Assembly (NCBI RefSeq): GCF_018294505.1
Contig: NC_057811.1
Location: 25,052,197-25,116,196, forward strand
Source: Triticum aestivum
Lineage: Eukaryota; Streptophyta; Magnoliopsida; Poales; Poaceae
Reading direction: 5' to 3'
Length of the DNA: 64,000 bases
The stretch's first letter is position 1, and the number at the start of each line of letters is the position of its first letter. The notes below the pieces were generated by a model that was given only the letters and a program-made list of their open reading frames with translations, did not search any database and had not been told where the DNA came from. Shown here piece after piece: positions 20,901 to 34,100 of this stretch. A program made the position numbers and the translations under genes.

Positions 20901-22325
20901 ATAAAGAAAAGGTTGAGCAAAGGAAAAGCCAAGGGATTTCGCGAGGATGAGCACGATACCTTATGGTTTGAGGACCGAGTTTATGTGCCCAATGATCCGC
21001 AGATCAGGAAGTTGATCTTGCAAGAGGCCCATGATTCACCGTATTCGATTCACCCAGGAAATACCAAGATGTATTTGGATTTGAAGGATACTTTCTGGTG
21101 GACCGGAATGAAGAAGGATATTGCGGAGTATGTAGCAGTTTGTGATGTATGTCAGAGAGTAAAGGCAGAGCATCAGAAGGCAGCAGGATTGCTACAGCCA
21201 TTGCCGATACCCGAATCGAAGTGGGATAAACTAGGCATGGATTTTATCACGGGATTGCCCAGGACTCGTTCAGGCTATGACTCGATATGGGTTGTAGTCG
21301 ATCGTTTGACGAAAGTAGCTCATTTCATCCCAGTGAAGACCACTTACACCAGTGCTAAGTTGGCAAAAATATACATGACCAGAATCGTATGTCTGCATGG
21401 AGTTCCGAGGACCATTGTATTAGATAGAGGAACCCAGTTTACCTCGAAGTTTTGGAATCAGTTACATGAAACTTTGCGAACCAGGCTAGAATTCAGTACA
21501 GCTTTTCATCCACAGACAGATGGACAGACCGAGAGAGTCAATCAGATTTTGGAGGACATGTTGAGAGCTTGTGCGCTAGATTATGGATCTAGTTGGGACG
21601 ACAATTTGCCGTATGCAGAGTTTTCTTACAACAACAGTTATCAAACCTGTTTGAAGATGGCCCCTTTCGAAGCTTTGTACGGAAGGAGGTGTAGAACACC
21701 ATTGTTATGGGACGAAGTTGGAGACCGCCAGTTGTTTGGACCAGATTTGATTAAAGAGTCCGGACGGAAAGTGAAGTTGATTCGCGATAGGCTCAAGGTA
21801 GCCCAATCCAGGCAGAAGAGTTATGCGGATTCTAAACGCAAGGAGACAGTTCACGAAGTCGGAGACAGAGTTTATCTTCGTGTATCACCACTTCGAGGAG
21901 TGAAGCGCTTTGGAGTTAAAGGAAAGTTAGCGCCACGTTTTGTAGGACCATACAAAGTATTGGAGCGTATGGGAGAAGTTGCTTACAAGCTGGAATTGCC
22001 TGAAGGATTGTCAGGAGTACATGCTGTATTTCACGTTTCCCAGTTGAAGAAGTGCCACGCAGAGATGGCCGAGATACCACTGAAAGATACGGTGCCATTG
22101 GAAGCGATTCAGTTGGATAGTGACTTGACCTATGAGGAGAAACCAGTTAAGATTCTCGAGTATGCCAGCCGAGTCACCCGCAGCAAGGTTATCAAGTTTT
22201 GCAAAGTTCAGTGGAGTCACCACACGGAAGATGAAGCCACCTGGGAGCGAGAGGAAGATCTATGGAAGAACCACTCTCACCTATTTTCCAGCCAACCCGA
22301 ATCTCGAGGGCGAGATTCATCTTAA
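17934..22325 (+). CDS. Gag-Pol polyprotein, intact, 1463 codons
   Basis: Order of domains: Gag (about 60-230, [10 protein letters not shown] region), an Asn/Gly-rich linker, a CCHC knuckle [14 protein letters not shown] (about 294-307), aspartic protease [10 protein letters not shown] (about 360), reverse transcriptase with FIDD as the YxDD-box (about 673), RNase H starting [10 protein letters not shown] (about 819), integrase with an HHCC zinc site (about 1030-1075) and D,D,E core ([17 protein letters not shown]), and a C-terminal chromodomain-like segment (about 1395-1450). The order protease-RT-RNaseH-integrase is Gypsy; the tail suggests a chromovirus. No stop or frameshift was found, so the element could be coding-competent. 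The second catalytic Asp of integrase is preceded by Leu rather than the usual Ser. Start ATG is the first in frame after the acceptor-like tatcag. Confidence 0.93.
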   Translation: MPPRGDTGFVFPPEITQLIQQQNALMQVLVQNQGNNNNNNNNPPPPVDHLTRFLRLNPPVFSSSTEPIVADDWLRKVGRELTTTGCTDAERVRFAAHQLDGPATSWWENYTATHPIDTVTWDQFQQAFRTAHVSAGAMAMKKREFRNLRQGGRTIGQYVEDFSKLARYAPDDIATDAAKQENFLEGLNDELSLQLMVATFNNYQELVDRALMIEGKQQQLENRKRKYGQGKYNSGAQQKPRFTPKSGGHFQHTHGGGSSHNHNGPKNGNGNGGSNGQNRTNPSTPAKRDLSQVTCFKCQKTGHYANECPEAQNGNGNGSSGKKPNPFNKGHVNHVSVEEVEAQPDAVIGKFLVKSFTALVLFDTGASHSYISRGFVDKYKLPTKVLKTPMLVSSPGAEYMASQGCFQMPLAIGRHVFPSDLIILESQGLDVILGMDWLSKYGGNIDCASKTISLTTPEGRRIKYVSRHVPKRTQVNSLSGVVQEEVPVVKDYPDVFPEELPGMPPDRDIEFLIELLPGTGPISKRPYRMPAKDLEEIKKQIKELLDKGYIRPSSSPWGSPVLLVEKKDGSLRMVVDYRGLNEVTIKNKYPLPMINDLFDHLQGAKVFSKIDLRSGYHQLKIREQDIPKTAFTTRYGLYEYTVMSFGLTNAPAYFMNLMNKVFMEFLDKFVVVFIDDIFVYSKNEEEHKEHLRLVLEKLREHQLYTKFSKCEFWLKEVGFLGHVISGEGIAVDPTKVDTVTNWESPASVGEIRSFLGLAGYYRRFIENFSRIAKPVTELLKKDTKFNWTEDCEASFQELKKRLVTSPVLILPDQRKDYEVYCDASRRGLGAVLMQEGRVVSYASRQLKPHEKNYATHDLELAAVVHALKTWRHFLIGNHCEVYTDHKSLKYIFTQKELNLRQRRWLELRKDYDMRLHYHPGKANVVADALSRKSHVNTLMTGEVPKVLAEDIRELCLEIVPRGYLATLEIQSTLMEKIREAQKTDKEIDEIKKRLSKGKAKGFREDEHDTLWFEDRVYVPNDPQIRKLILQEAHDSPYSIHPGNTKMYLDLKDTFWWTGMKKDIAEYVAVCDVCQRVKAEHQKAAGLLQPLPIPESKWDKLGMDFITGLPRTRSGYDSIWVVVDRLTKVAHFIPVKTTYTSAKLAKIYMTRIVCLHGVPRTIVLDRGTQFTSKFWNQLHETLRTRLEFSTAFHPQTDGQTERVNQILEDMLRACALDYGSSWDDNLPYAEFSYNNSYQTCLKMAPFEALYGRRCRTPLLWDEVGDRQLFGPDLIKESGRKVKLIRDRLKVAQSRQKSYADSKRKETVHEVGDRVYLRVSPLRGVKRFGVKGKLAPRFVGPYKVLERMGEVAYKLELPEGLSGVHAVFHVSQLKKCHAEMAEIPLKDTVPLEAIQLDSDLTYEEKPVKILEYASRVTRSKVIKFCKVQWSHHTEDEATWEREEDLWKNHSHLFSSQPESRGRDSS

Positions 22326-22339
22326 GGGGGTGGTAGGTT
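22322..22339 (+). other. Polypurine tract
   Basis: taagggggtggtaggtt immediately precedes the TG of the 3' LTR, where plus-strand priming is expected. Confidence 0.75.
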
Positions 22340-23083
22340 TGTAACATCCCAAATTTTCAATTTGGAATGTTATACATTAGATCATCATTGCATAGCATAT
22401 CTTATTGCATTTTGGCAAATCCTTGAAAATCCTAAGCAACTCAAGGACCCTCGGAGAGAGTTGGGGATTTTGCCCGGTTTTCATATTTGATTTTTATCAA
22501 ATAAGTGAAACGAGGATTTTTGGTTTTAATTATTTTTCTCTCCGAAAATATTTCATATTAAAATAAATGAGAGGAGAAAATATGACTTCTCCAAAATAAT
22601 TGAAATATTGGAGGAAAAATATTAAAATCAAATATTTGATTTTATTCGGATTTTATTTGCAATTTTATTTGCGTTAAAAAAATTGCATGTTTTAAAAACT
22701 GCATTTTTAGGGCCAAGAAAATGTTCACCTCGTTCTAATTATTTTGATTAGGCAGTGAAATTTTATTTGGGCAATTTTAGTTTTTTATTTATTTTTCTAT
22801 GATTTTTTTTAGGTTCGGCGGAATTAATTTAAAAAAAACGCACGAGCGCCGACTGGGCCGAAGCCCAGCCTAGCCGCGCGAGCCGTCTCCCTCCCGGAGA
22901 CCTAGCTCCCGCCGCCGCCCGAGTCCCGGTCGGGGACGACGCCGCCGCTGCCTTACCCCTCCCCCACGGCACCCCCCTCCTATATATACCCCGCCACCCC
23001 GCCGCCTCCCTCACCCCGTTCCCTGCCTCGACCGAAGCCGCCGACGCCGGAGCTGACCCCGCCACCGAGAGGAGCTCGCCGCT
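22340..23083 (+). repeat. 3' LTR of the Tekay-like element, left half
   Basis: Aligns with the first ~770 bp of the 5' LTR, with scattered substitutions and a ~14-bp deletion in the gcccagcc region. It is cut by the Tat element at the CCGCT duplication. Confidence 0.9.
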
Positions 23084-23597
23084 TGTTGAGGATATAGACC
23101 TTAGAGTCACCCGCCCGGTGGGGCCGGGTTACTCATAAGGGTCATCGCCTGAAGCCCGGCGCCAAGCTTGAAGACGGTGGGCCAAAGATGGGCTTATGAC
23201 CCGGTGACGGCTTAAGGCCCGTAGTCACAACCGCCTTTAGATAGAACTTGTAGTAGGCAAGGATAGTTGAGAGTCCGAGCTGGACACTCTTATGAGCCGG
23301 CCGGGACTCTGAAAGCCGCTGGGTGTCAGCCTCTCTATATAAAGGGAAGACCCGGCAGTGGTTTAGGGACAAGGAAGATCTCATCAAGAGCCAGGCCTAG
23401 CAATTAAGCTCCCTAGTCCTCGAAACCCTAATCAATACCACCTCAACTGGACGTAGGCTTTTACCTTCACCGTAAGGGGCCGAACCAGTATAACCCTCGT
23501 GTTTCTTGTCCCGTTTAACCCCTTCAAGCTTCCTAGTTGCGATGGCTCCACGACTAAGTCCTAGCTCGAGGACATCTGCCGTGATAATTCCAGGACA
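23084..23597 (+). repeat. 5' LTR of the Tat element
   Basis: TG...CA ends; a CTATATAAAGGG TATA box at about 23334-23345. The same box is in the 3' LTR at about 46845-46857. Confidence 0.9.
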
Positions 23598-23598
23598 G

Positions 23599-23616
23599 TT
23601 GGCGCCCACCGTGGGG
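23599..23616 (+). other. Primer binding site of the Tat element
   Basis: ttggcgcccaccgtgggg begins 1 bp after the LTR, the position and sequence type seen in many Triticeae Gypsy elements. The cognate tRNA is not assigned here. Confidence 0.6.
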
Positions 23617-23625
23617 CCAGCGCAC

Positions 23626-26600
23626 GATGGATTTGAGTTCTTGAAGGGCAGCTTCGAAGGGCTCAAGGGATACGCTATGGGCCGGATGACCAAGAGTCAT
23701 CGCGGCAAGCTCTACATCGACGATGCAAACTAGGGCCCTGACGCCGGCTCAATTGAGTACGGATACCGGGTCCCCTTCGGCGGAATTCATGCTTTCATTG
23801 GCAAGATTGGTGAGCCGGGCCCTGAGCCGGATCTCTGCGCCGATCTCGTCGAAACGGCTCAGCACGCACGACCCGCCCTGGCCCTGCCTGCCTTGAAGCA
23901 TGCTTTTGTGGGATATATCCATGGAGGGCTCTCCGACAGATCTGGATCTGGTGATGAGACGGCCGCCGGCTCTGACGGCGAGTCGTCTACAGATGAGTCA
24001 AACTCGTTGTATCAACTTCAAGATGGCAGGCTCATGGGATGTTCCGATGGTGACAGCATTCCGGACCCGTTTGAGCCGCCGAGCCGGGTTGGAATCTTCA
24101 TGGCCGGTGCCCAGCCCGTTCAGAATCCCACCGCCGGGTCAGGAAATCCGGTGCCCTCGCCGGCTCAGGTGCTGATGGATCTCATGGACAAGATGACGGC
24201 CCTGTTAACCGCCACGGTTGACCCGGCGGATCAAGCTCAGCATGACGCGGAGGTGGCACAGTTAAAGTTAGATCTAGTGAAAGCCAAGGAGGATCTAGCA
24301 GCGGAAGGGATCAGGATGGCTGCGGAGAGGGCGGCTCTCGACGCCCAGACTCAGTTGATTCAGGCGCAGTCCTTCCAGCTCACGATGGATCAGAACGCGT
24401 CCAACGAGGTCATGAGAAGGAGGCATCAAAAGGCCCAATCACGACTCCCTCCGGTCTACGATCCTCGGAACCTCTTCAACACGCCAGGTGCAGGGTCTAG
24501 TAACCCGCCGGGAGTCGTAGTGCCCGGGTCTGGGACCCCTGTTATGGGGCCTCCCCGGGTGAACCCTGCCCCGCCTCAGTATGTGCCAATACCACCGGGT
24601 CATTATGCTAACCCGCTGGAAAACATGGTCGCCGCAGCAGCATGGCTGGCGGCTCTCCCAATTGATGGCGACTCTCCAACGGCTGTGGAAACCCGCCGGG
24701 TCAGAGAACTCCTTCAGACAGTGCTGGCACAGCAGGAGGCGTACTCTTACAGCTGAGACAGGATCCATTCAACCCCTCGTCCAGGCCGGAGCCCGAGTTA
24801 TAGCAGGCACATGGTTTCTGCGCCCGGCTCAAGTAACGTCCGACGCCATGACTTGCCACCTGGTCATGGCCCGGCTCATAACGAAGTCTTTCACGCGATA
24901 GACCAAGACAGAGTGCGGCAAGGGGCGGAGCAGGTGCCTCAGTTGACGGCTTACCAGACGCCCCCGGCTTATCCGACGGCTTCCATCGACGTGGGTATCC
25001 CTACAAGGACTGGGGGTGTCCCCTGTTTAGTGCCGGCCCTCCGCAACGAACGTCTACCCAAGGACTTCAAAGGGCCTAGGAAGGTGCCTAATTACACGGC
25101 TGATTTACAACCCGCAGCCTGGATCGAGAGCTATGAGATGGCCATGGAATTGTTGGAGGTCAGTGAAGCGGCGATGGCTAAGTACTTCACCATGATGTTA
25201 GATGGGACTGCCCGCACTTGGTTGAAAGGGCTACCACCGAATTCCATCGGGTCTTGGGCTGAGCTGAAAGCCCGGTTCATCCAGAACTTCAAAGATACCT
25301 GTAGGCAGTCTATGTCAATTGTGGATTTGATTAACTGTAAACAGCAGGAGGGTGAGTCTACGACACATTGGGTTCGCCGGGTCAAAGAGATAATACATTC
25401 ATCTGATAAGATGGATGCCGGCTCTACAGTCTTAATGTTAGAGCAGAATTGTCGCTTCCTGCCCCTGAAGATGAAACTCGGGCGGCTCAAGCGCGACTGC
25501 AGTGATATGGGTACGCTGATGGCGGCTCTCGTCAAGTACGCCGACTCTGATAGTACCAAGGACCCCGCTTCAGATGATGAGAGGGCAGGGAAGGGAAGAA
25601 AGAACGGCAATGGCAAGGGTCCTCAGCATAACCCGGCAAACCAAGGGGGTAACAAGCGTAAGGCTGATGGCAGTATGGAGTTTGTGGCCAATGCCAACTC
25701 ACAGCGTAACAACCAGCGACGTAAAGGGAGGCCGCCTCCCCGAGCTGGCGGGTCAGGCCCAACGCTCGAGCAGTTGTTGAATGAGCCTTGTCCAAGGCAT
25801 GGATCCAGGGAGAAGCCAGCTACTCATCTATGGAAAGATTGTGCCATCATGAAGGCCTTTAAGAACTCCAACGCTTTTAATGCCAATAATGGCCCGGGCG
25901 GCGGCTCAGGCGCCGGCGGCTTTCATGGCCCGGGCGGCGGCTCAAATTCTAATCCACAGAACGGTCAAGGGGGCTTTAATCAGCAGTCTGGCCAGGGTCA
26001 TCAACAGCAGCAGGGGGGTTATCAAACCAATCCAAAGCAGCTTAACGGTGGACAGTATCACATATTTACCACCAGTCTGTGTAAACGAGATCAGAAGCTT
26101 CATAAGAGGGCTGTGAATGCGGTTGAGCCGGCGGTTCCGCGTTATTTAAGATGGTCTCAACAGCCTATTGTGTGGAGTAGGGAGGATCACCCTCCCCGGG
26201 TTGACAACCCGGGTCACTTGGCCTTGGTGGTGGCTCCTCAAGTGGGAGGATATAAGTTCACTAAGGTGCTCATGGATGGAGGCAGCAGTATCAACATCCT
26301 CTATTATGAGACTTTCCGTCGTATGGGGTTGATTGATAAGAACCTCAGCTAGTCAAACACTGTTTTCCACGGTGTGGTGCCTGGTAAGTCGGCTTATCCA
26401 GTTGGCAAAATTGAGTTGGAAGTGGCCTTTGGAGACGAGTACAACTACAGGGTGGAAAAATTGACCTTTGAGGTGGTCAAGATAAGAAGTCCGTATCATG
26501 CCATATTTGGGCGGCCGGCTTACGCCAAGTTCATGGCACGACCGTGTTACGTGTATTTACAGCTTAAGATGCCGGGTCACAATGGGACCATTACGGTTCA

Positions 26601-26972
26601 CGGCAGCCGGAAGGTGGCTTTGGAGTGTTAGGAAGGCGATGCGGCTTATGCAGAATCTGTTTGTGCAACAGAGGAGTTGAAATTCTACAAGGACAATGTT
26701 GACCTAACAGATATGACCTCTCTGAAAAAGCCGAGTACGGAGCATGAGCCGGCAGTGAAATTTAAGTCGGCGGATGAGACTAAACTTGTTGATTTCGTTC
26801 CAGGTGATTCATCTCAGCAGTTTAGCATCAGTGCCAATCTGGATCCAAAATAGGAAAGCGCGCTCATCGAGTTCATCCGTGAGAATAGGGACATTTTTGC
26901 ATGGAAACCTTCTGACATGCCAGGTGTACCTAGAGAACTCGCTGAGCACACTCTCAATGTTGATCCGATATT
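23626..26972 (+). pseudogene. gag-protease region of the Tat element, five in-frame stops
   Basis: One frame runs from the PBS to the CACTA insertion, interrupted by single stops at 23731 (TAG), 24754 (TGA), 26350 (TAG), 26629 (TAG) and 26851 (TAG) with no frame change. The first in-frame ATG is at 23677. The N-terminal part is acidic (GESSTDES). The central part (from about 25085, WIESYEMAMELLEVSE to RTWLKGLPP) is a retrotransposon gag domain. A Gly/Asn/Gln-rich linker precedes an aspartic protease with VLMDGGSSIN (about 26268), the Tat-type DGGSS form. No CCHC knuckle is obvious. It cannot be translated as it stands. Confidence 0.85.
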
Positions 26973-27480
26973 CACTACAGGAATCAGCTATTTTGCCGTC
27001 TGCCACGGCGGACGGCAAAGGCATGAACGGCGGACGGCAAAGGCCTTTGCCGTCCGCCGCGGACGGCAAAAGGCCCCGGCAAAGTAGGCTACGATAAACA
27101 GCTTCTTTGCCGTCTGTTTCCTGGTGGCTGACGGCAAAGACCCTTTGCCGTCTGCCGCGGACGGCAAAGAGAGCGGACGGCAATAATTGTGCTCTCAGTC
27201 CGTTAAGTGGCTAACGGCAGGCCTTTGCCGTCTGCCCGCGGACGGCAAACTTTCTAGTGTCTTTGCCGTCCGCCGTATGATGTCATCTACATGTCACCAC
27301 ATGGCAGGCCTTTGCCGTCCGCCGCTGACGGCAAACTCATTTACTCTTTGCCGTCTGCCACTGTAGGCAAATTGACCAAATGGGTCAGCTCCCAGGAAGC
27401 ACAGCTGGATGCCACGTGGCCTCTTTGCCGTCCGCGGCAGACGGCAAAGAGCCCGTTCCCGTCGGTGGCAGACGGCAAAG
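26973..27480. repeat. CACTA left TIR and palindromic subterminal repeats
   Basis: After the TIR, the word tttgccgtc(t/c)gcc and its inverse gacggcaaag recur more than ten times, often as a complete palindrome such as ctttgccgtctgccgcggac followed by ggcaaag. Such arrays bind the element's TNPA-type protein in En/Spm. Confidence 0.85.
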
Positions 27481-27870
27481 AGCCTGCATATTGGCTCTTT
27501 TTTCTGTTTTGTATTAAATCCAACAATTTTCAACACAAATATATATGACATATATAGATATATTTCACAAGGCCATTACAGAGCAAACATATAAGATATC
27601 CAACACATAACTTCATCATACATAGTTCCATGCATAGTTCCATCATACATAGCAAGTTCAACATAGAGGCATCCAACCATATATATTACAATAGTTTCAT
27701 CCAACGATACATGCATAGTTCAACGATACAAAAGAAACAGAGAAAGGGATAAGGAGCACTCCATCTATGCAAGCTTTCGTCAAGTGAATGAAATCTGCAA
27801 AATGAAAAATAAGAAAGTTAGAAATCGGTGACTAGAACAAGAAGAATAGAACAAGAAGAAGACTAGAACA
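27481..27870. other. AT-rich 3' region of the CACTA element
   Basis: AT-rich sequence with repeated catacatagttc words (about 27615-27725). No ORF; probably the 3' flank of the TNPA-like gene. Confidence 0.5.
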
Positions 27871-27879
27871 AGAAGAGTA

Positions 27880-28500
27880 TGTAATTTATGAGCTAACTTA
27901 CGTGAAATGGATCATATATGAGCTAACTAAGTTGAAATGGGTCGTTTATGAGCTAGCTAAGGTGAAATGGATCATTTATGAGCTAACTTTGTTGAAATGG
28001 GTCGTTTATGAGCTAACTAGGGTCAAATGGATCGTTTTTTAGGTAACTAAGGTGAAATGGATCTTTTTTAGCTCACTTAGGTCAAATGGATCATTTATGA
28101 GCTAACTTAGTTGAAATGGATCGTTTTTGAGCTAACTTTGTTGAAATGGATCATTTATGAGCTAATTTAGTTGAAATGGATCTTTTTGAGCTAACTTAGG
28201 TGAAATGGATCATTTAAGAGCTAATTTAGGTGAAATGGATCGTTTTTAGCTAACTTGGTGAAATGGTCGTTTATGAGCTAAATTAGTTGAAATGGATCGT
28301 TTATGAGATAACCTAGGTAAGATGGGTCATTTTGGAGTTAACCTAGGTGAAATGGGCCATTTTAAAGCTAACGTAGGTAAAATGGATCATTTAGGAGCTA
28401 ATCTAGGTAAAATGGGTCATTTTTGAGCTAACTTGGATGAACTGCATCATTTATAAGCTAACCTAGGTAAAATGGGTCATTTTGGAGGAAAGAAGCTAAC
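27880..28500. repeat. ~31-bp minisatellite, about 20 copies
   Basis: Degenerate units of atggatcatttatgagctaa, cttagttgaa run head-to-tail. Variation (gggtcg, ggatct, acctaggtaa) increases towards the right end. It lies downstream of the TNPA-like stop codon. Confidence 0.85.
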
Positions 28501-28594
28501 TCTAGGTCATTATGGTAAGCATATTGGAGGAAATAAAGCTAAGTCTAGGTCTTTATGCATTTGTTAAGCAAAACACTAGAGAAACTTACCGTGA

Positions 28595-31038
28595 TCAGGG
28601 AGGTGTAGGAGCGGGGTGGCTAGTGCCGCTACCTGGAGAAGGATCGTGCGATGCGTTTCTGGAGTTAAGCTGCACCAAAGATCATTTCCAATGTCTCGTT
28701 AGCATTATGACACTCAAATGTTAAGACTAGCAAGTAATGTCCATTCAAATTAAACTCACCGTGCTCCCAGGAGCAATCACTGGCATCGGCGGAGCGGGCT
28801 GACCGGACTTCTCGCACATAGACTGCACATTTGGTTTTCACAACAGAGTCATACTAGTTAGTAATGAGACTCAAATGTTAAGACTAGCAAGTAATCTGCA
28901 GAAGAAACTTACCACAAGGAGCTCGTACATGGCCCTTAACTGCATGTCATTCCGTGCCCTCTCCTCCTCCATCATCTTTCTCGTCCTCTCCTCCATCTCC
29001 CGCTGCCTCTCCGTCGCCTCCGCCAGAAGTTTCTCCGTTCTATCTCTCTCAGTCTGTATAGCAGCCTGCAACACCACTCACATGACCATTTGTAATCATT
29101 GATGGAAGCGCACACAATGTAATGGAGAAAGATAACTGAGTACGTATCACTAACCTTGATGGCGAGTTGTACTGGCCGTTCACGAGGCCTTATCTCAGGA
29201 GCGGAGCTCGACTAGTGCGCCTTGATCTCCGGGAGAGTGCTAGGACAATGGATAAGTCCATCTCCAATGGCTATGGAACCATGGGACCTCCCGCCACCAG
29301 ATATCATCACCAGCTCTGGATCAATGGGACCCTGGCTCGGGTTGAAGTCCTCCCCTTTCCTCCCCTTCCCCTCATCTCTATATCTCACGAGCTTGTTGTG
29401 GGAGGAGATGTTGGTGAAGTTGTTTGCATCATCGAGGTCAGACTGAGAGAAAGCCTTGACTTTCTTGAAAGAGGCAGTGTGGGCCATGGCATATAGGTCG
29501 TACACCTTATTGTGGCGTGCCTGAAAGAGAGAAACAATGTAAATTAGTAATTAAAGGGCTCAAGCTAGCATGATGAATGAATTGCATGAATCATGAAGCA
29601 AACCACATACCCAGTTGCGCCCGAACTGATATAAGTTGGAGCTGCCTTGATGGTGTGGCACACCTTCCATTTGGGCACGTTTGTCCTTGGCCTCGTTGTG
29701 GAGGGCTAGCCATTCTTTTGAGCACCACTCATCGACCAACACCTCCCAACAATCCATCCGATCCGCACACCATCTCGGAGGCGCCTAAGTTAGCAAATAG
29801 AAACTTGAGCGCTACGGCTAAGAATTACTAAATGAAGGAACTTAAGTAGAAGGCCTTAAGAATTACCTTCATGTACTGCTCCTTACTCAGGAACTTATCG
29901 CGGCACGCCAGCTTGGTCTTCTTGATACCACGCAAGGCGTAGTAGTCTCGAACAGCCTGCACCCGAGCATCGTGCCGTAAGTTCTGGAGTAGGCGCTTGC
30001 AGACGTTCTCGATAACATGTGCCGCGTCCTCCTCGTATCCCTCCTCACACCTGTAGAATGTCTGCAATCAAATGAGACAATATTGATTAGTACAATTAAT
30101 AACTAGCTAGTTGAAGATTTTTAAATGTGTAAAGGAGAAATTACCCAGAACTTTCTGATCACCATGTCTGCCCTCGTGTCGCACACGACACCGTCGATAA
30201 TCTCATCCGGCGGGGCCGGGGCAGCCACGTAGTGCTCCCAGCTCAATCCAAGCTCTGGAAGCCGACCCTCACCAGGCAACATGACAAACCCCGGGAAGTT
30301 TTGCCGGCAAAGAACTCCAAGGACGGAGTTGGGCCGGCGGACACTATGATGGTGGTCCCAACCCCTGCAGCATGACAAGGCCAACGGATTAGTTATTTGA
30401 AGAAACGTGAATGCACAAGGTACAAAAATATTAAATGCACCTACGTACCTCTCCCCATCAGGGAAAATCAACCACCTCTGCTCGCGGGTCGCCGGCACGG
30501 ACGGGAGCCGTGTAGCACCACGCTGGTAGACGGTGCCCCCCTCCTCCTCAAGATCAGTCAGCTCCCCGCCATCATCAGCATGGCCACTCGGCTCCTCGGG
30601 CTGATCCGGCCAGGTACCCCATCCGGACGTGTGCTCCTCCAGGGTCTCGTGGGCCGAACTCTCGTGGGCCGAAGGCCAGTCGACCCGAGGCTCGTGGGAC
30701 CAAGACCCGTTGACCAGAGGCTCGTGGACCGGAGTCCGTGTAGCCTCCTCCTCGGACGAGTCCACCCTAGCAGTCACGTGCTCGGGTGAAACAGCTGGGG
30801 GTGGCGGCGAGGATGGCGCCGTAGCAGTCACCCTACCTACTCTCCCACGACCACGTGCCCCACCTCCTCTCTTCCTACCTCGTCCCCTGCTGGACACCGC
30901 GGTCGACGAAGAAGGGCCCGGCGGTGTGGCCATACTGTCCAGCAACGCTCGGCGGAGAGGTGCGTCTGGAATGGAAGACCTCAGACCATGCGCCGACGAA
31001 GAAGGGGCCTTGGCGCGCTCCCGACCAGCGCCCACCAT
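28595..31038 (-). pseudogene. TNPA-like (Transposase_24 type) gene, 8 exons, one nonsense codon
   Basis: Exons with consensus borders: 30449-31038, 30145-30364, 29872-30061, 29612-29786, 29157-29522, 28914-29067, 28761-28821, 28595-28669 (some edges +/- a few bases). The N-terminus is Ser/Pro/Arg-rich with an RGRGRKRGG basic patch. Exons 3-4 (residues CEEGYEEDAAHVIENVCKRL; WCSKEWLALHNEAKDKRAQM; HHQGSSNLYQFG) match the plant Ptta/En/Spm transposase family PF03004. Exon 6 is a coiled coil (TERDRTEKLLAEATERQREM). In En/Spm the TNPA product binds subterminal repeats and assists TNPD. A TAG at 29212-29214 inside exon 5 breaks the frame, so this copy is probably inactive. Confidence 0.8.
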
Positions 31039-31175
31039 CTTTCAACACCTGCCATGACAAACAGTAAACGAAATTAGTACAACATAAAAAAAAGACCGAC
31101 ATGAATAATAATATGTGTATCACTTAAGTGTATCATCATCAAGTACAACATAAAAAAATTTAATACCTGACACTA

Positions 31176-34100
31176 CTAATAATCTCGATCAGTATCATCA
31201 ATAAATGCATAATCATCATCATCACTATAATCAATGACGAGCTCATAGGGTTCAGTGGCATCAACATGTGGAAGGCCACCTTGACGTAATCGGTCAAGCA
31301 ATGACAGGTCATCCGCAGCAGTAACCTCTTCTTGTTCCGGCTCTTCTTGTTCCTCCTCTGGGGTGATGTCGGATTCACTGTCGCTGTCTACTTCAATGTT
31401 TTGGGGTGAAGTATAGCGGTTCTTGAAACGCTTTTTGGAAAGACGTGTCTCTTGGAAGAATTCTCCTTCATATGTGTCTGGGTTAATGTGAGGTTCATAA
31501 TCCTCTTCCTTTGGGGGAGATAGTCTAGCACGTGGCGGCACTTCATAAACGACATCCCAACCTTTCAGATTTGGATTAGTTTGGCAGGCCCACGGTAGAT
31601 AGAATACTTGGGTCGCCTGTGAGCCGTAATATAGACATCAGGAACATCTAAATGGGTGCTTTGGTTGATTTCAACTAGCCCTATATGTTCATGAGTCCTT
31701 CTAGTCTCCTTCGGCTGAAACCAATAACATTTGAAGACTACGACATTCGGTGGGTTTTCACCATAGAATAGAAGTTCATAAATTGCTTCAACTCTCCCAT
31801 AATACTCGATACCTCCTTCGCCGATAGCAGATACACAACAATTTGTAGACTTCCGGTCGGCCATAGATAGCTCTTTGCCATAGGTACAAAAGCGATACCC
31901 GTTGATGTCGTATTTGTCAAATGAACGAACCTTATAGTCAAAACCATTAGCGACTTGTCTCAATTCGGCGTCCATAGACTCTGAATTAGCCTACAAGTTT
32001 AATATGAAAGGATTGTTGCATTACGCACAAATTAGCGAATGAAACCAGGATAGCCGCCTACAAATTAGCCTACAAGTCTAATAGAAATTACCGTTTGTTT
32101 GAACCAAGAGATGAAACCGGGATAGCCGCCTCCTTGCTTTGCGAGAAGCTCATACTCTTCGACAGAATCCTTTTGGATCACCGCTTCATACGAGAATAAG
32201 GCGACGTATCGACTGTATGAAATATCCAGGAATAAGAGCAGTTCAAAGGAAATAGAAGTTGCGAAACTATGTACCGAGAACTTACTCGATGTACGGCCGC
32301 ACTTCTATCAGGTTGTTGAAGATATACAACGAAATGGTCCGCCATTGTTCGTTATCCAAAGATACTGGATTTGAAACACTGGCTGGTGCGAGATTCCCTT
32401 TGAACTGGCTGAGGTTGGATCCACCCTTTTTAGGGTCGTCAGCATTGTACCGAGGCTTCGGATTATGCAAATGACGATTTTTGGCTTCGTAGTGTGCTGT
32501 CACGAAGTTTGCCGCCTCCTCAGTGATGAATGCCTCAGCCATCGATGCTTCAATTCTACGTTTATTTTTACATTTTTGTCGAAGCGTCTTCTGCATCCTC
32601 TCAGTTGGGTAGCACCAACGATTTTGCACGGGCCCCCCAAATCTTGCCTCGGTCGGGAGATGCAAAATCAAATGTTGCATTGGATTAAAGAAGCCCGGTG
32701 GAAAGATCTTCTCTAACTTGCAGATCAACTCCGGCGCCAACTCTTCCATTTCTTCTAGCACGCCAGGCGATAGTTCTTTCGCACAAAGAACACGGAAGAA
32801 ATAGCTGAGTTCTGCCAGTACTAGCCATTCATCCTCAGGGATGAAGCCACGCAACATCACCGGCATTACCCGCTCAATCCATATGTGCCAATCATGACTC
32901 TTGAGACCAAATATCTTCAATTTATCAAGACTGGCTCCCCTCTGTAGATTCGCTGCATACCCATCGGGGAACATCAACAGCATTTTCACCCACAAGATAA
33001 TTTCCCTCATAGCTGGCCTTCCAAGATTGAACCATGCCTTTGGCTTCGTCCAGTTCTGCTTTCCTTTCGGTTCTTTCATGTTTTGTAACGGCCTATCACA
33101 TAGCGCCTCCAGATCGACTCTAGCCTTAGTATTATCCTTTGACTTCCCATCTATGCTGAACAATGTACCAAAAAGTGCCTCGGCGATATTCTTCTTAGTG
33201 TGCATCACGTCGATGTTGTGTGGGCAAAGGAGGTCTTTGAAGTAAGGCAGATCCCATAAGCATGTTTTGTGAGTCCAGGCGTGCTTAGAATTATACCCCT
33301 TGAAGTACCCTGGACGCTCTGGATCTGGCTCGAGAGCGTTTAACTGATCCAGGGTCTGTTGGCCTGTCAATGCAGGTGGTGCAGAGTTTTTGACAACTCT
33401 ACCTCTGATGAAGTTCTTCTTGTCTTTCCTAAACTTATGGTGAGGATTCAGGAACTGTCTATGCATGTCGAAGCAAGAAAACTTGCGACCGGCCGGAAGC
33501 CAACAAAACTCAAGAGCTCCCTTGCATGTGGGGCACGGGAACCTTCCATGCACACACCAGCCAACGAATAGCGCATACGCCGGCAAGTCATGCGTCGAGT
33601 ACATGTACCAGACACGCATTATGAAGTTCCGTTTGCTATAGGCGTCGTATGTCTTGAACCCATTATCCCAGGCTTCTTGCAATTCGTCCTTAAGCGGTTG
33701 CATGTACACATTCATATTTTTCCCTGGATAGTTGGGCCCTGGAATTATCAACGTCAGGAAAATGTTCTTTCTTTGCATAATCTGTCCGGGGGGGAGATTG
33801 AGTGGAAAGACAAATACGGGCCAACAACTGTATTGGGCTGCCGTGATACCAAACACACTGAACCCATCCGTGCTGATGCCGACTCGAGGATGCCTCGGAT
33901 CTGCCACTTTGTCACCATGTAATTCATCAAACTTTTTCCATGCAACACCATCCGATGTGTGTACAATCATCAGATTCCCATCTGCATCTAGTTCGGTTCT
34001 TTTGCCCGTTTTGTGCCATGTCATCTGTCTGGCCGTCTCTTCGACCATGAAAAGACGTTGAAGTCTTGGTACGATTGGCATATACCGAAGAACACTAACG

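Noticed and set aside
27880..28500. CRISPR-like array of regular repeats
   Set aside because: Units are head-to-tail without unique spacers, in a plant CACTA element; it is a minisatellite.
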